From: a virus
IMG/VR virus record: IMGVR_UViG_3300028840_007886
Coordinates: 1 to 25,887 of that record
DNA length: 25,887 bases
Direction: 5' to 3' (one strand)
Shown here piece after piece: positions 7,440 to 15,388 of the stretch. The notes below the pieces were generated by a model. That model saw nothing but the letters and a program-made list of their open reading frames with translations. It was not told where the DNA came from and did no database searches. Numbering within the stretch: the first letter of the stretch is position 1; each line of letters begins with the position of its first letter. Made by a program: the position numbers and the translations under genes.

Positions 7440-8918
7440 TTATAGAGCTCCTACAAGTGCTTCATTTGATACTGCTACCGGGGCTGATCCTTTGACATTC
7501 TTGACATCTGCAGTTGCCCCATCCTTCCCCTTTACTTCAATTAAAATCTTTGATTCTGTGCCTTGTGCTGCCTGACGTTGCTGAACAAGCTTGGCAAGGT
7601 TAGCTAATCCGGTTTGCTGTCTTTCTTGAGCTACTTCTTCAGGGGATTTTTCACCTGAAATTACACGTTTTAGCTTCTGTGAACCTTTAATTAACAGCTC
7701 AACAGTCTTAATCATAGCAGTAAGAGGAGTTAAAAATGCTAAAAGTCCTGCTTTATCCCATAAATCCTTTACGAGTTCTTTAAAAATTCTAAAATCTTTT
7801 ATGATTAATGTTATTAAAGTAATGATTGCAACCATTCCGGCGGCTGCTGCTGCAAAAGCACCAATAAAAATAGCTAATGCTCCGGCTGTTGTCCCTAAAA
7901 CAATAGCCACAGACCCCAAACCTGATACAATAGCACCTATTGAAGTGATAAATAAGCCTACAGTTGCAAGGATAGGACCTAAAACAGCAAGAAATGTTGT
8001 TAATGCAAAAATAACTTTCATTATGCCTGGATGAGCCTTTGAAAATGCAATAAAAGCCTTAGTCATTTCCTGAATTGTAACTATCAAGCCTTTCATTGCT
8101 TCCTTAATCTTGAATTGTTTATCAAGTTCATCTCCAATAGTGGCAAAAGCAATTACAATATTATCTTTTAAAGTGGAAAAAATACCGGCCATGGTATTAG
8201 ATTGTTTTTCCATCTGGTTCTCAAAGATACCTCCCTTATTAGACATCTTTGTCATGGCCTTAAAAATAACATCAAAACTCAACTTGCTTTTTTCAGCAGC
8301 TTTTAATACTTGTTCGCCTGTAATACCATATTCCTCTGACAACATTTTAATAATTGGAATACCGCGATCAGACAATTGAAGAATCTCTTCAGTCATAGCT
8401 TTATTCTTGGCTTTTATCTTACCAAAAATCTGAGCTATATCTGACAAAGGAGCATTTGTCCCTGCTGCAATATCTCCAAGAACTTTTAATCTTGGAATTA
8501 AATCTTCTTCAGCTACTCCAAAAGCTAAAAGCTGTTTTCCAGCCTTTCCAACTCCTTCTAATTGAAAAGGAGTCTTTGCGGTAAAATCAACAAGATCTTT
8601 TACAACCTTTGAAGCCTTTTCAGCACTGCCAAGCATCGATTCAAAAGCCACTCCCATGGTTTCAATATCGGCTGAAGATTTTAAAGCCATCAGGCCTGCT
8701 CCAAGAAGAGGAGCAGTTAATTTTAACGATAGAGAAGAACCTACTTTCTTGAAACTTTTTCCCACTTTAACAGTTTGGTCACCAAGCTTTTTCATAGACT
8801 TATTGAGCTTTGATGTACTCTTGTCAACCTTCTTCAAGCCAGTATCTATCTTAGTTAAAGGTTTAGTGGCCTTATTAATGACTTTTAAAAGAATGCTTAT
8901 GTCAAACTGTTTTGCCAT
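7440..8918 (-). CDS. Tail tape measure protein
   Basis: A 492-residue protein. The N-terminus (1-60) is lysine-rich and coiled-coil-like. Residues 80-300 match the tape measure N-terminal domain (ETMGVAFESMLGSA, FTAKTPFQLEGVGKA, LSDIAQIFGKIKAKNKA, EILQLSDRGIPIIKML). Hydrophobic segments follow around 310-375, including an AIFIGAFAAAAAGM run, as expected for a protein ejected into the membrane. It is shorter than many contractile-tail tape measures. At the commonly used 0.15 nm per residue it would set a tail of roughly 70 nm, which is an inference. Its start lies inside the frameshifted part of the chaperone gene (22-base overlap). Confidence 0.93.
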   Translation of the reverse strand: MAKQFDISILLKVINKATKPLTKIDTGLKKVDKSTSKLNKSMKKLGDQTVKVGKSFKKVGSSLSLKLTAPLLGAGLMALKSSADIETMGVAFESMLGSAEKASKVVKDLVDFTAKTPFQLEGVGKAGKQLLAFGVAEEDLIPRLKVLGDIAAGTNAPLSDIAQIFGKIKAKNKAMTEEILQLSDRGIPIIKMLSEEYGITGEQVLKAAEKSKLSFDVIFKAMTKMSNKGGIFENQMEKQSNTMAGIFSTLKDNIVIAFATIGDELDKQFKIKEAMKGLIVTIQEMTKAFIAFSKAHPGIMKVIFALTTFLAVLGPILATVGLFITSIGAIVSGLGSVAIVLGTTAGALAIFIGAFAAAAAGMVAIITLITLIIKDFRIFKELVKDLWDKAGLLAFLTPLTAMIKTVELLIKGSQKLKRVISGEKSPEEVAQERQQTGLANLAKLVQQRQAAQGTESKILIEVKGKDGATADVKNVKGSAPVAVSNEALVGAL

Positions 8919-9321
8919 TTAATCACTTTCTGAGATCCTTCAGTCCAAAAATTAAGATCATCAAGATCCATTTCCCATACTACATCTGGTTCAAAATGAA
9001 AGACTCCGCACATTCCCCAAATCAGCTCTTTCCAGTTTTGAGGAATGATGCTAAAAAATCCGGTATCTTTTCTGCAATCGGTTCAAGATCAATAATATCG
9101 ATCTCATCAGCAGATTCTTCAGGAATTCCTGTAAGCACTGCAATCAAAGGAATTGCTTCTTTAGGTGTAAGATCACCATCCCCTTCAAATACAGAATCAG
9201 GAAGAACCTTTAAATGTTTTAATTTTAATCTTTGAAAAGTTAAAATATCAGTTTCAATATCGGGGCCCTCTTCCTGCTTAACCGGAATTGGAAACTGAAG
9301 TTTAATCTGATTTTCTTTCAT
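8897..9321 (-). CDS. Tail assembly chaperone, long frameshifted form (G-T type fusion)
   Basis: A -1 slip at T TTT TTA (9058-9052) joins residues 1-90 of the gp41-like chaperone to a second frame of 51 residues. That frame reads SIIPQNWKELIWGMCGVFHF and ends with ...KWQNSLT before a TAA at 8897-8899. The extension looks like a real protein: WKELIWGMCGVFHF, EPDVVWEMDLDDLNFW and a basic end resemble the short E'/T-type partner genes placed before tape measure genes in P2-, Mu- and lambda-like phages. No start codon with a ribosome binding site serves this frame independently. The fusion, about 141 residues, should bind tape measure and tube subunits during assembly and be absent from the virion. 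Confidence 0.85.
9022..9321 (-). CDS. Tail assembly chaperone, short form (Mu gp41-like)
   Basis: A 99-residue protein, the normal termination product of the frame that also yields the longer fusion. It starts MKENQIKLQFPIPVK and carries the LTFQRLKLKHLKVL and LTPKEAIPLIAVLTGI segments of the Mu gp41/phage tail assembly chaperone (E-like) family. The acidic C-terminal third ends DFLASFLKTGKS. Its ATG overlaps the tube stop as TAATG, with GAGG a few bases upstream. By analogy with lambda G it should be made in excess over the frameshifted form, helping tube assembly around the tape measure. Confidence 0.9.
   Translation of the reverse strand: MKENQIKLQFPIPVKQEEGPDIETDILTFQRLKLKHLKVLPDSVFEGDGDLTPKEAIPLIAVLTGIPEESADEIDIIDLEPIAEKIPDFLASFLKTGKS
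9052..9058 (-). promoter_or_regulatory. Programmed -1 ribosomal frameshift site, T TTT TTA
   Basis: On the minus strand the zero-frame codons GAT TTT TTA at codons 88-90 of the chaperone gene contain the canonical X XXY YYZ heptamer TTTTTTA. A -1 slip there avoids the TGA at 9022-9024 and opens a 51-codon frame with conserved family features. This is the usual place and architecture of the tail chaperone frameshift. I did not identify a clear stimulatory hairpin downstream. Confidence 0.8.
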
Positions 9322-9716
9322 TATGAATCCTCACTTGTTTCAGTCCAGTAAGAAGCACTCATCCGAACAGTTACTTCACCTTCACCGGATGTAAGTTCCA
9401 TGTTGTTCAGGCAGGTAGCATTTTCCATCTTATAAGATTTTCCGCCACCGGCAGCCTGGAAAATAACAGTACCATTCTGAAAAATCTGAGCAATGTCATT
9501 AAGCATAACATCACTTCTATCAGTAACTGTAACTTCCAGTAATGCTTCTACACCCTCTTCAACATAGCCATGAACTCCTCCATCTCCGATAACAACCTTT
9601 CTCTCATATGCCTGCTGTCCAGAAACTCCAATTCCACTGGCTGTCGCTCCGGTTTTACTTAACAGCAAATCTCCATTGACAAGAATTTGAACCCTGCCTG
9701 TTATTTTACCTGACAT
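9321..9716 (-). CDS. Tail tube protein, Mu M (gp40)-like
   Basis: A 131-residue protein with the Mu M/tail tube opening (GKITGRVQILVNGDLLLSK) at residues 3-21. A central DGGVHGYVEEGVEALLEVTVTD segment is followed by an aromatic C-terminal strand region (ASYWTETSE). Hexamers stack to form the inner tube through which DNA passes. A strong AAGGAGG site precedes the ATG. It lies 9 bases after the sheath gene, the normal sheath-tube-chaperone order of contractile tails. Its length is close to the Mu M protein and it looks intact. Confidence 0.93.
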   Translation of the reverse strand: MSGKITGRVQILVNGDLLLSKTGATASGIGVSGQQAYERKVVIGDGGVHGYVEEGVEALLEVTVTDRSDVMLNDIAQIFQNGTVIFQAAGGGKSYKMENATCLNNMELTSGEGEVTVRMSASYWTETSEDS

Positions 9717-9725
9717 AATTCCTCC

Positions 9726-11228
9726 TTATAAAATAAATTGTACGAGTCCTGCCAGAATCCTGAACTGGTTGATTAAATCAGGTGGCAATAATACATCAAC
9801 CCGGTTTCTATCAGTTGCATTTCTTTCCACAACTAAATTAGTAATAAAATCATCAAGATTTTCGATCAAGCCAATATCCCTTAACTGTGTAAACAATGCA
9901 ATGCATTCTCCTTTAACAATGCTTGGAGTAGCTACTTTTGATCCGGCCTGAACTGGAAAATCGTTATCAGCCAGTTTAAATCTTGGCACAATAAACCTGT
10001 TTGTCATTCTTACCTTAAACTGATACCTGATTTCTAAAAGGGTTGCCAAAGTCTGAACATCAAGATAACTGGCATCCGGTATTGAAAGAGCATTTGTCTG
10101 ATATGTAGTAATACACCTTTCAATCTGAACCTTGCCAACATTAACAGTATAAGTAGCAATACCATCATAAAGAAGGATGTCTCTCTCTGCCCTGGTAAAT
10201 CTGTTTTCAATAGGCGGAGGAAGAATTCCTTTGAGTTCCAGTGTGTGAAGCGGTCTTGCAGGATCATTATTAAGATTAAAAGATGCTTGTGCTCCAAGTG
10301 CCGCACCCCATTCTGCAGGATCGTTAGGAGCATCATATGCTCCCATAATAGTATTATGAGGACTGTTTCTTGTATTACCAAGAGTAGTGCATGATGCCTG
10401 AGTTCCTCTTACTGCTGTAAAGCCATGACCTTGAATATCTTCTAAAGGACCAAAGCGATCAGAAAGTTCATTTTCAATTTCAGTAAGATTCGCGGAATCA
10501 ATATAAGGCTGAATCATGTACTGATACTGCTCGTTATCAATAACAGCCCATACACTTCCAATATCAGGATCATTAGCTCCGCCTGTCATTTCTGACATGT
10601 GAACTGAATCACCTGTAAATGCTGAAGGAAGTGATTGATTATCATAATAATTATCCCTGAAATTAATATAGTTTCCAGGTGTTCCATTGTTGACCGCTTT
10701 TAAAAGAACTGCTGAAGTAGCATTGGTTGAAGCTACAACGGGTAAGGTTGATTTAGCATTTACGGCTGTAACAATAGCACTGTTTACATCGGCAGTAGAG
10801 TGTCCTGAAGTCATAAGAACATCAACTGCTACACCGTTAATCATAAGGTTGTAAGTTCCTGCTCCGGCTGTTGAAAAACCATTTGCAGAAAGTCCAACTG
10901 ATGTATGAATAATACCTTCAGCAGAAACCCCTGCAGCATTATCACTAACCGCGATTGCATAGAGTTCAGTGTTTGGATTATTCTCTTTGAACTTGTTGCA
11001 CATTCTTGCCAGTAAAGCTCCTGCTCCAAAAAATGTATTCGGAAAATCATCTCTTGTAATTGCTTTAAGTTCAAGCAGTGCGGCAGAACCGGCAGAAATC
11101 TTCTGTCCGATAATTAAAACTTTATGAGGATTTGCAGCAAGTCCCTGTAAAGCTCTTGAATTATCAACTTCCGTATAAGCTCCAGGAGTTCTCATAGTTG
11201 TAGGAATATCATTAAAATTAATAGTCAT
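9726..11228 (-). CDS. Tail sheath protein, Mu L (gp39)-like
   Basis: A 500-residue protein. The N-terminus has the sheath signature RTPGAYTEVDNSRALQGL at about 13-30, and the Mu L-type segments KVLIIGQK and FGAGALLARMC follow. The C-terminal half holds the conserved handshake and core region, including ENRFTRAERDILLYDGIATY (about 336-355) and TTYQTNALSIPDASYLDVQT. Six-fold rings of this protein surround the tube and contract on infection, which makes this a myovirus-type tail. The start overlaps the stop of the DUF2635 gene (TAATG), with GGGAGGT inside the end of that gene. Confidence 0.96.
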   Translation of the reverse strand: MTINFNDIPTTMRTPGAYTEVDNSRALQGLAANPHKVLIIGQKISAGSAALLELKAITRDDFPNTFFGAGALLARMCNKFKENNPNTELYAIAVSDNAAGVSAEGIIHTSVGLSANGFSTAGAGTYNLMINGVAVDVLMTSGHSTADVNSAIVTAVNAKSTLPVVASTNATSAVLLKAVNNGTPGNYINFRDNYYDNQSLPSAFTGDSVHMSEMTGGANDPDIGSVWAVIDNEQYQYMIQPYIDSANLTEIENELSDRFGPLEDIQGHGFTAVRGTQASCTTLGNTRNSPHNTIMGAYDAPNDPAEWGAALGAQASFNLNNDPARPLHTLELKGILPPPIENRFTRAERDILLYDGIATYTVNVGKVQIERCITTYQTNALSIPDASYLDVQTLATLLEIRYQFKVRMTNRFIVPRFKLADNDFPVQAGSKVATPSIVKGECIALFTQLRDIGLIENLDDFITNLVVERNATDRNRVDVLLPPDLINQFRILAGLVQFIL

Positions 11229-11446
11229 TAGTCTTTACCTCCCTTTTTCTCTGGTTTCTCTGGTTTGGTGGTAGACGGTTTTCCTTCAGTTGCATCTCCA
11301 CAATTTACACGCCTTCTCCAATATCTTCCGGCTGATCCTGTCCATGGTTTAATCATCCCTTCTGCCGGTAGCGGTTCATTAGATATCGGATCTCTTACCG
11401 TTAATCCTTTTCTTGGTATTAAAAATCTTTCTGTGGCTTTATCCAT
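11228..11446 (-). CDS. DUF2635 protein (Mu gp38-like)
   Basis: A 72-residue basic protein with the family core RFLIPRKGLTVRDP, LPAEGMIKP and YWRRRV, followed by a lysine/proline-rich tail (STTKPEKPEKKGGKD). This family is almost always found directly before a Mu-like sheath gene; its role is not established. An AAGGAGG site precedes the ATG, and the GGGAGGT that starts the sheath lies in its last codons. The low-complexity C-terminus seems to be partly constrained by carrying that ribosome binding site. Confidence 0.88.
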   Translation of the reverse strand: MDKATERFLIPRKGLTVRDPISNEPLPAEGMIKPWTGSAGRYWRRRVNCGDATEGKPSTTKPEKPEKKGGKD

Positions 11447-11455
11447 ACTTCCTCC

Positions 11456-12061
11456 TTATTCTACAAGTTGTTCTGCATCGGTTTCATTACTGGGAATAGG
11501 AAGGCTTCTTCCGCCCATTGAAAAATCATCATCTGGATTTAATACATATTGAGCATACGCTCTTAAAAATGCCGGAAGTTCGCTTGTGCCTTCATCAGCA
11601 GTATTCTCTGGACTGCAAAATCTTAATGTAGTAGCATATGCATATTGCCACCATACCCAAGCCCTGTTAATATCAATTAATGTTCCACCGGCATAATAAA
11701 TTAAACCTTCATAATTACTTGTATCATCATCAGTATCTGGAATTTTCCATCCAAGAATCTGACTGTTGATTTCATCCCTGACATTATGAATCAGATCCAT
11801 AGGAATTAAATGTGTTTTATCTGATTGTTTTATATCCGCCTTTAAAGCAACTATAACTCCAAATTGTTCAGTTACTAATTGATTAATATGATTATCTCCG
11901 GTATTAGGCGGAGCAGAATCATTCAAAGGAATTACAAATGCCATATCTTCAGTTAAGGTAGCATCTTTTAGAGTTGCAATATCGGCTGCCCCAAAGATTC
12001 TTTGCTCAAATCTTGTATTATTATTAAGCCTTAATTTTAATGCTACTTTGCCAAGTTTCAT
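11456..12061 (-). CDS. Tail terminator protein (Mu gp37-like position)
   Basis: A 201-residue protein resembling the phage tail terminator family of Mu-like tails. Features include FGAADIATLKD near 23-33, AFVIPLNDSAPPN near 41-53, VTEQFGVIVALKAD near 63-76, a LIHNVRDEINSQILGW helix near 89-104 and a GGTLIDINRAWVWWQYAYATT strand region near 125-145. Such proteins cap the growing tail at its head-proximal end. The last 50 residues are acidic and less typical. The ATG overlaps the stop of the gp10-like gene by 4 bases (ATGA). The family call rests on remembered consensus patterns, not on an alignment. Confidence 0.78.
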   Translation of the reverse strand: MKLGKVALKLRLNNNTRFEQRIFGAADIATLKDATLTEDMAFVIPLNDSAPPNTGDNHINQLVTEQFGVIVALKADIKQSDKTHLIPMDLIHNVRDEINSQILGWKIPDTDDDTSNYEGLIYYAGGTLIDINRAWVWWQYAYATTLRFCSPENTADEGTSELPAFLRAYAQYVLNPDDDFSMGGRSLPIPSNETDAEQLVE

Positions 12062-12573
12062 GATAAAATATTTCCAATAGCCTTTGCTATATTATTTTCA
12101 ATTTCGTTTTCTGTTTCTTTTATGGCCGGTTCAATGTAAGGCCTTGCTGCCATAAACCTTGTGCCTTCTTCAAGCCATAAAGGTACTTTATTTTTTCCTG
12201 CTAACGCTCCAACTTCTACTCCGCCTGACTGAGCCAAACTTACAATCCTTGAAACAAGCTCCCCTGTATCAGTTGCCGGAGATTCACCAGGAGCAGATGC
12301 CTGATGAGGTTTATTTCTTTTAACAGCAGGGTAAAAATGACCCTGTGGAGCTTTAAAATATCGATCTGCTTTTTCACCAGGATGAGCACCGCGAAAAAGA
12401 TAAACTCTGCCGGATTTTTTACCTCTTTGAAGATTCATTATAATCGCGGTTCTGATAGCTTCACCGGCAAAAGTAAGTTCTTCATCAAGAGCTCCTTTTA
12501 TTTCTTCAGGAATGTTCTTTAATTCAGCAATTACTTTTTCATTTTCTCTCTGAATGCGAGTTTCTTCAGTCAT
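12058..12573 (-). CDS. HK97 gp10-like minor tail/neck protein
   Basis: A 171-residue protein with the HK97 gp10 plan. It has an N-terminal helix (IPEEIKGALDEEL, about 21-33), the AGEAIRTAIIMNL helix, a central APGESPATDTGELVSRI segment (about 93-109) and WLEEGTRFMAARPYIEPAI near 130-150. The latter two are the most diagnostic parts. Members join the head-tail interface or end the tail. The ATG overlaps the stop of the joining-protein gene (ATGA), and its own TGA overlaps the next start, so three neck genes form a coupled set. A basic insert (residues 50-80) is longer than in the smallest members. Confidence 0.82.
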   Translation of the reverse strand: MTEETRIQRENEKVIAELKNIPEEIKGALDEELTFAGEAIRTAIIMNLQRGKKSGRVYLFRGAHPGEKADRYFKAPQGHFYPAVKRNKPHQASAPGESPATDTGELVSRIVSLAQSGGVEVGALAGKNKVPLWLEEGTRFMAARPYIEPAIKETENEIENNIAKAIGNILS

Positions 12574-13058
12574 ATTTTATAACCAGTATTTTGCTCTTCA
12601 ATTTCGTTACATTCCATAATAAAATATTCATGCTGTTCTTTATGGTTTTCAACTGTCCTTATCCTGAATAATCTTCCCTCATAAATATTGATCTTTGTAA
12701 AATCGAGCCAGAAAGCATTGGAAAAAGCCGTTGTAATCTGACTTCCATAATCAAGAAAGATAAAATACTCAACTTTTACCGGAGCTTGATCAGCTATTGA
12801 GTCATATCCACTTGAAAATCCTGTGGCAAACTGCCGGCCCAAGCTTAAAACCCCTGATTGCCGGATAGTAAAAATATGAGTTGTTTCTTTATCAATCTGA
12901 ACACCGCGAATGTATTGACCGCCCTTAACTGGTTTCATTCCTGCCCATAAACTTGTGATCGGTAAATAACTTCTTTCCATGCCGCCAAAATCAACAGGAT
13001 CTTGAATAGCTTTTAGAAGCTTTATTCTTTTATTAAGTTGTGGAGCGAGCCATGTCAT
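12570..13058 (-). CDS. Head-tail joining protein (HK97 gp7/SPP1 gp16-like)
   Basis: A 162-residue protein. It begins LNKRIKLLKAIQDPVDFGGME, with a LWAGMKPVKGGQYIRGVQ segment and THIFTIRQS following, the pattern of the phage head-tail joining family. Family members are commonly around 110 residues. The extra length comes mainly from an insert between about 75 and 125 that is rich in S, G, A and F. The C-terminus (INIYEGRLFRIRTVENHKEQHEYFIMECNEIE) returns to the family pattern. It bridges portal-bound connector and tail. The ATG directly follows the TAA of the connector gene. Confidence 0.78.
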   Translation of the reverse strand: MTWLAPQLNKRIKLLKAIQDPVDFGGMERSYLPITSLWAGMKPVKGGQYIRGVQIDKETTHIFTIRQSGVLSLGRQFATGFSSGYDSIADQAPVKVEYFIFLDYGSQITTAFSNAFWLDFTKINIYEGRLFRIRTVENHKEQHEYFIMECNEIEEQNTGYKI

Positions 13059-13727
13059 TTATCTTAGGCCTTTACTGATCTTATAATTATTTATATATCC
13101 TCTGGCTTCAGGTGGCGGATCTTTGCTTAATGTCCGGTTCTCATATCCATGCATTACCCATAATTTTAATCCGGTTTTTAAGCCTTCAGGAACATCTGAT
13201 GCCGATCCATAACCGGCAGTATAAACTATTTGATATCCGCCATGCGATCTATCCGAATTATACGGAAGTGTAGCTGTTTGCCGGATGATTAATTTACCCG
13301 GTTCTGAAAGAGTATCAGAATAATAATTATCTGATGAATAGACTGTTTCAGTATCATCTTCATCAAGGGTAACTACTTTTGTTATGGCTATTAATCCGCC
13401 TGCCCTTGGCAATTCAATTACATATGAAGGCCAGTAATCCATGGCATAAGTAATTGTTTGTGTAACTATTGCCCTTCCAAGATACGGTTCAGCGTTTTCC
13501 CTTGCTGTTTTTATTAATCCAAGAATAAGAGCATCTTCATAGTCTCCATCAATCCGACCAAACAACTTTACTTCATCAACAGTAATAGGTTCTTCAGTAG
13601 GCGGAGTAGTAACAGCAAATTGACCATTACCATCAGCAGGCCAAGCTCTTGGATAGATAGAGTTCCTTGGATAAATGGGATAATTGCTTAAATCCCTTGG
13701 AACAAATTCACCATAACGGATAACCAT
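13059..13727 (-). CDS. Head-tail connector protein (HK97 gp6-like)
   Basis: A 222-residue protein. Residues 38-80 carry the family's helical signature (PITVDEVKLFGRIDGDYED, then LIKTARENAEPYLGRAIVTQT). The PRAGGLIAITKV segment and the GGYQIVYTAGYG plus VPEGLKTGLKLWVMHGYENR segments (about 170-205) follow in the usual order. It forms the ring under the portal. The N-terminal 35 residues (with NSIYPRAWP) are extra and proline-rich. A GGAG site lies 9 bases before the ATG. The domain order and length support an intact gene. Confidence 0.88.
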   Translation of the reverse strand: MVIRYGEFVPRDLSNYPIYPRNSIYPRAWPADGNGQFAVTTPPTEEPITVDEVKLFGRIDGDYEDALILGLIKTARENAEPYLGRAIVTQTITYAMDYWPSYVIELPRAGGLIAITKVVTLDEDDTETVYSSDNYYSDTLSEPGKLIIRQTATLPYNSDRSHGGYQIVYTAGYGSASDVPEGLKTGLKLWVMHGYENRTLSKDPPPEARGYINNYKISKGLR

Positions 13728-13728
13728 T

Positions 13729-14208
13729 TTACAGCTCCAGTTGTTTGATTATTTCGGCAGCCAGTTTTTTCCGTTTCTTAAAAGCCTTATCATCAGTGTT
13801 TATATTGATCTTTTCATTTGAATCGGCAAGAACAACAAGCTCATCTCTTTTCATGCCTTCAATAATGTCTTTTGTGAATTCAGCTTCTTTGCCTTCTCCA
13901 TCTTCAGATTCTGCTTCTTCACTTTCAGTAGAATCAGAACCTTCTCCTTCTCCGTCTTCATTTTTCTGATTAGGAGCTTCATTATCGTTCTGCTGAGTTT
14001 TTTCTTCTTCCGTTTCAGGAGGATTTGGTTTTAAAGCATCTTCCTGAGACTGACTGAAAGGATTTGCAGCATCAATATTAACAAAAGTTTCAGCAAGATC
14101 AGGAGAAATGTCAGTACCTACAACATACACTTTATCTTTCTCAAAACCTTTTACTGAAAGTCCATCATTACTTCCTGGTAAAGTTCTTTTCATTTTGATT
14201 TTATTCAT
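13729..14208 (-). CDS. Acidic protein between capsid cluster and connector, unknown
   Basis: A 159-residue protein. Its first 45 residues (MKRTLPGSNDGLSVKGFEK, then YVVGTDISPDLAETFV) resemble short proteins often found between capsid and connector genes. Residues 60-110 are extremely acidic and low in complexity, dominated by E, D, S and G. The last 50 residues (GMKRDELVVLADSNEKI to KKRKKLAAEIIKQLEL) look like a small helical module of the HeH/Rho-N kind. A GAGAGG site lies before the ATG. The role may be head completion or an assembly helper. That is inference; I recognise no single family covering the whole protein. Confidence 0.72.
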   Translation of the reverse strand: MNKIKMKRTLPGSNDGLSVKGFEKDKVYVVGTDISPDLAETFVNIDAANPFSQSQEDALKPNPPETEEEKTQQNDNEAPNQKNEDGEGEGSDSTESEEAESEDGEGKEAEFTKDIIEGMKRDELVVLADSNEKININTDDKAFKKRKKLAAEIIKQLEL

Positions 14209-14232
14209 TTTTTATTCCTCTCTATAATTTTA

Positions 14233-14823
14233 TTATGAAGCTCTTTCTGTCACATTACTTTTACCAAGCACTTGCCATGCATCGCCATTGGCAGAATATA
14301 ATTTTAAAAAACTTCTTTGTTTCATGATAAGACTTGACAGGTCTGATCCGGTTGTTCCTGTAATTGAAGCCCCTGTTCCTTGAACATTCCACTGTAAGCT
14401 TATATCTGCACCAACAGCAGTATCTTTTCCTTCAACAGTTAAAATTTGACCAGAAACAGATACACAAGGAGTAGAAACATTACCATTGCTTATTGCATTT
14501 GTAATAGTTAATGGAAAAAGTCCTATTAAAATTGGAAATTGAACAAAATCAACAACTCCCTGCCATGATAAAATGCCTGCCGTTAAAATAGCAGCATTTG
14601 TATTATCAAAATACATATTGCCACTATTTCTTAAACCTAGCATATAATCATGAAGCATAATTCCGCTTAAAGCTAATCCTGTAAAATCAGCATCAAAGAA
14701 TTTAAACGATCCATCTTCTCTTACAAAAATCAGATCACCGTTTCTTCTAAAGCCTGCCTTTGTAGTAATACTGCCTTCAACATCATCAACCGGATAATGT
14801 GCAGCTACTTGTTCAAGTGTCAT
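14233..14823 (-). CDS. Member C of a three-gene paralogous cluster, unknown structural-like
   Basis: A 196-residue protein related to the two genes just upstream. It shares the N-terminal block FVREDGSFKFFDADFTGLAL (about 33-52) with the gene at 15389-15931, and the C-terminal block GSDLSS...FLKLYSANGDAWQVL (about 158-186) with both. The middle 90 residues differ completely, and it has a longer start (MTLEQVAAHYPVDDVEG). An AAGGA site precedes the ATG. It looks beta-rich with no membrane segment or signal peptide. Position after the capsid gene suggests a capsid surface or fibre protein, an inference only. I do not recognise the family. Confidence 0.72.
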   Translation of the reverse strand: MTLEQVAAHYPVDDVEGSITTKAGFRRNGDLIFVREDGSFKFFDADFTGLALSGIMLHDYMLGLRNSGNMYFDNTNAAILTAGILSWQGVVDFVQFPILIGLFPLTITNAISNGNVSTPCVSVSGQILTVEGKDTAVGADISLQWNVQGTGASITGTTGSDLSSLIMKQRSFLKLYSANGDAWQVLGKSNVTERAS

Positions 14824-14834
14824 CTTTTTAATCC

Positions 14835-15377
14835 TTATGCAGAAGTTCTTTCAGTTGCCGATCCATTTTGTTCAAGAACAGCCCATGAAGTATCTCCAAT
14901 TGCCATTAATTTTAAATAAAAATTGGCACTAAGATTTATGCTGGATAAATCTGTTCCATTGGCAGTACCAATTAAAGAAGCCCCAGTGCCACCATTTAAA
15001 AGAACATTGGCATCCCCTGCAACATCAAAACCTCTTAAAATTAAAATAGTGCCAGACAAGCCAGAACAATTTGGAACAGACATTGAGAATAATGAATTCC
15101 CGGTAGCTAATGAAAAATACCATGTGCCTGCAGGCACATTATATGACAATGCCCCTGTAATAGCACCTACAGAAGTAAGCCTGCTGTTAAGGTTTGAAAG
15201 AACAACGGAATTTATATAAGCACCCTTCATAATACGGCTGAGAAAATGATTTCTCAAAAATATGCCGGATGCTTCAAAATTAAAGAAGTTACAAATCCCT
15301 TCCGCCCTTAAAAACATGGTATCGGCACTCTGTTCTGATCCAACATCGGCTTGATAGCTGGCATCTGTTTCAGACAT
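14835..15377 (-). CDS. Member B of a three-gene paralogous cluster, unknown structural-like
   Basis: A 180-residue protein the same length as its upstream neighbour and clearly homologous to it along its whole length. Shared features are the start MSETDASY, the block VLSNLNSR.TSVGAI.GAL (about 58-77), SLFSMS.P and the C-terminal GTDLSSINLSANFYLKL and NGSATER. Between these it has diverged, notably in residues 20-45 (AEGICNFFNFEASGIFLRN). An AGGAG site precedes the ATG. A tandem duplication followed by divergence is the simplest explanation. Beta-rich, soluble and glycine/serine-rich, it fits a decoration or fibre protein, but no function is proven. Confidence 0.75.
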   Translation of the reverse strand: MSETDASYQADVGSEQSADTMFLRAEGICNFFNFEASGIFLRNHFLSRIMKGAYINSVVLSNLNSRLTSVGAITGALSYNVPAGTWYFSLATGNSLFSMSVPNCSGLSGTILILRGFDVAGDANVLLNGGTGASLIGTANGTDLSSINLSANFYLKLMAIGDTSWAVLEQNGSATERTSA

Positions 15378-15388
15378 TATCTATTCTC

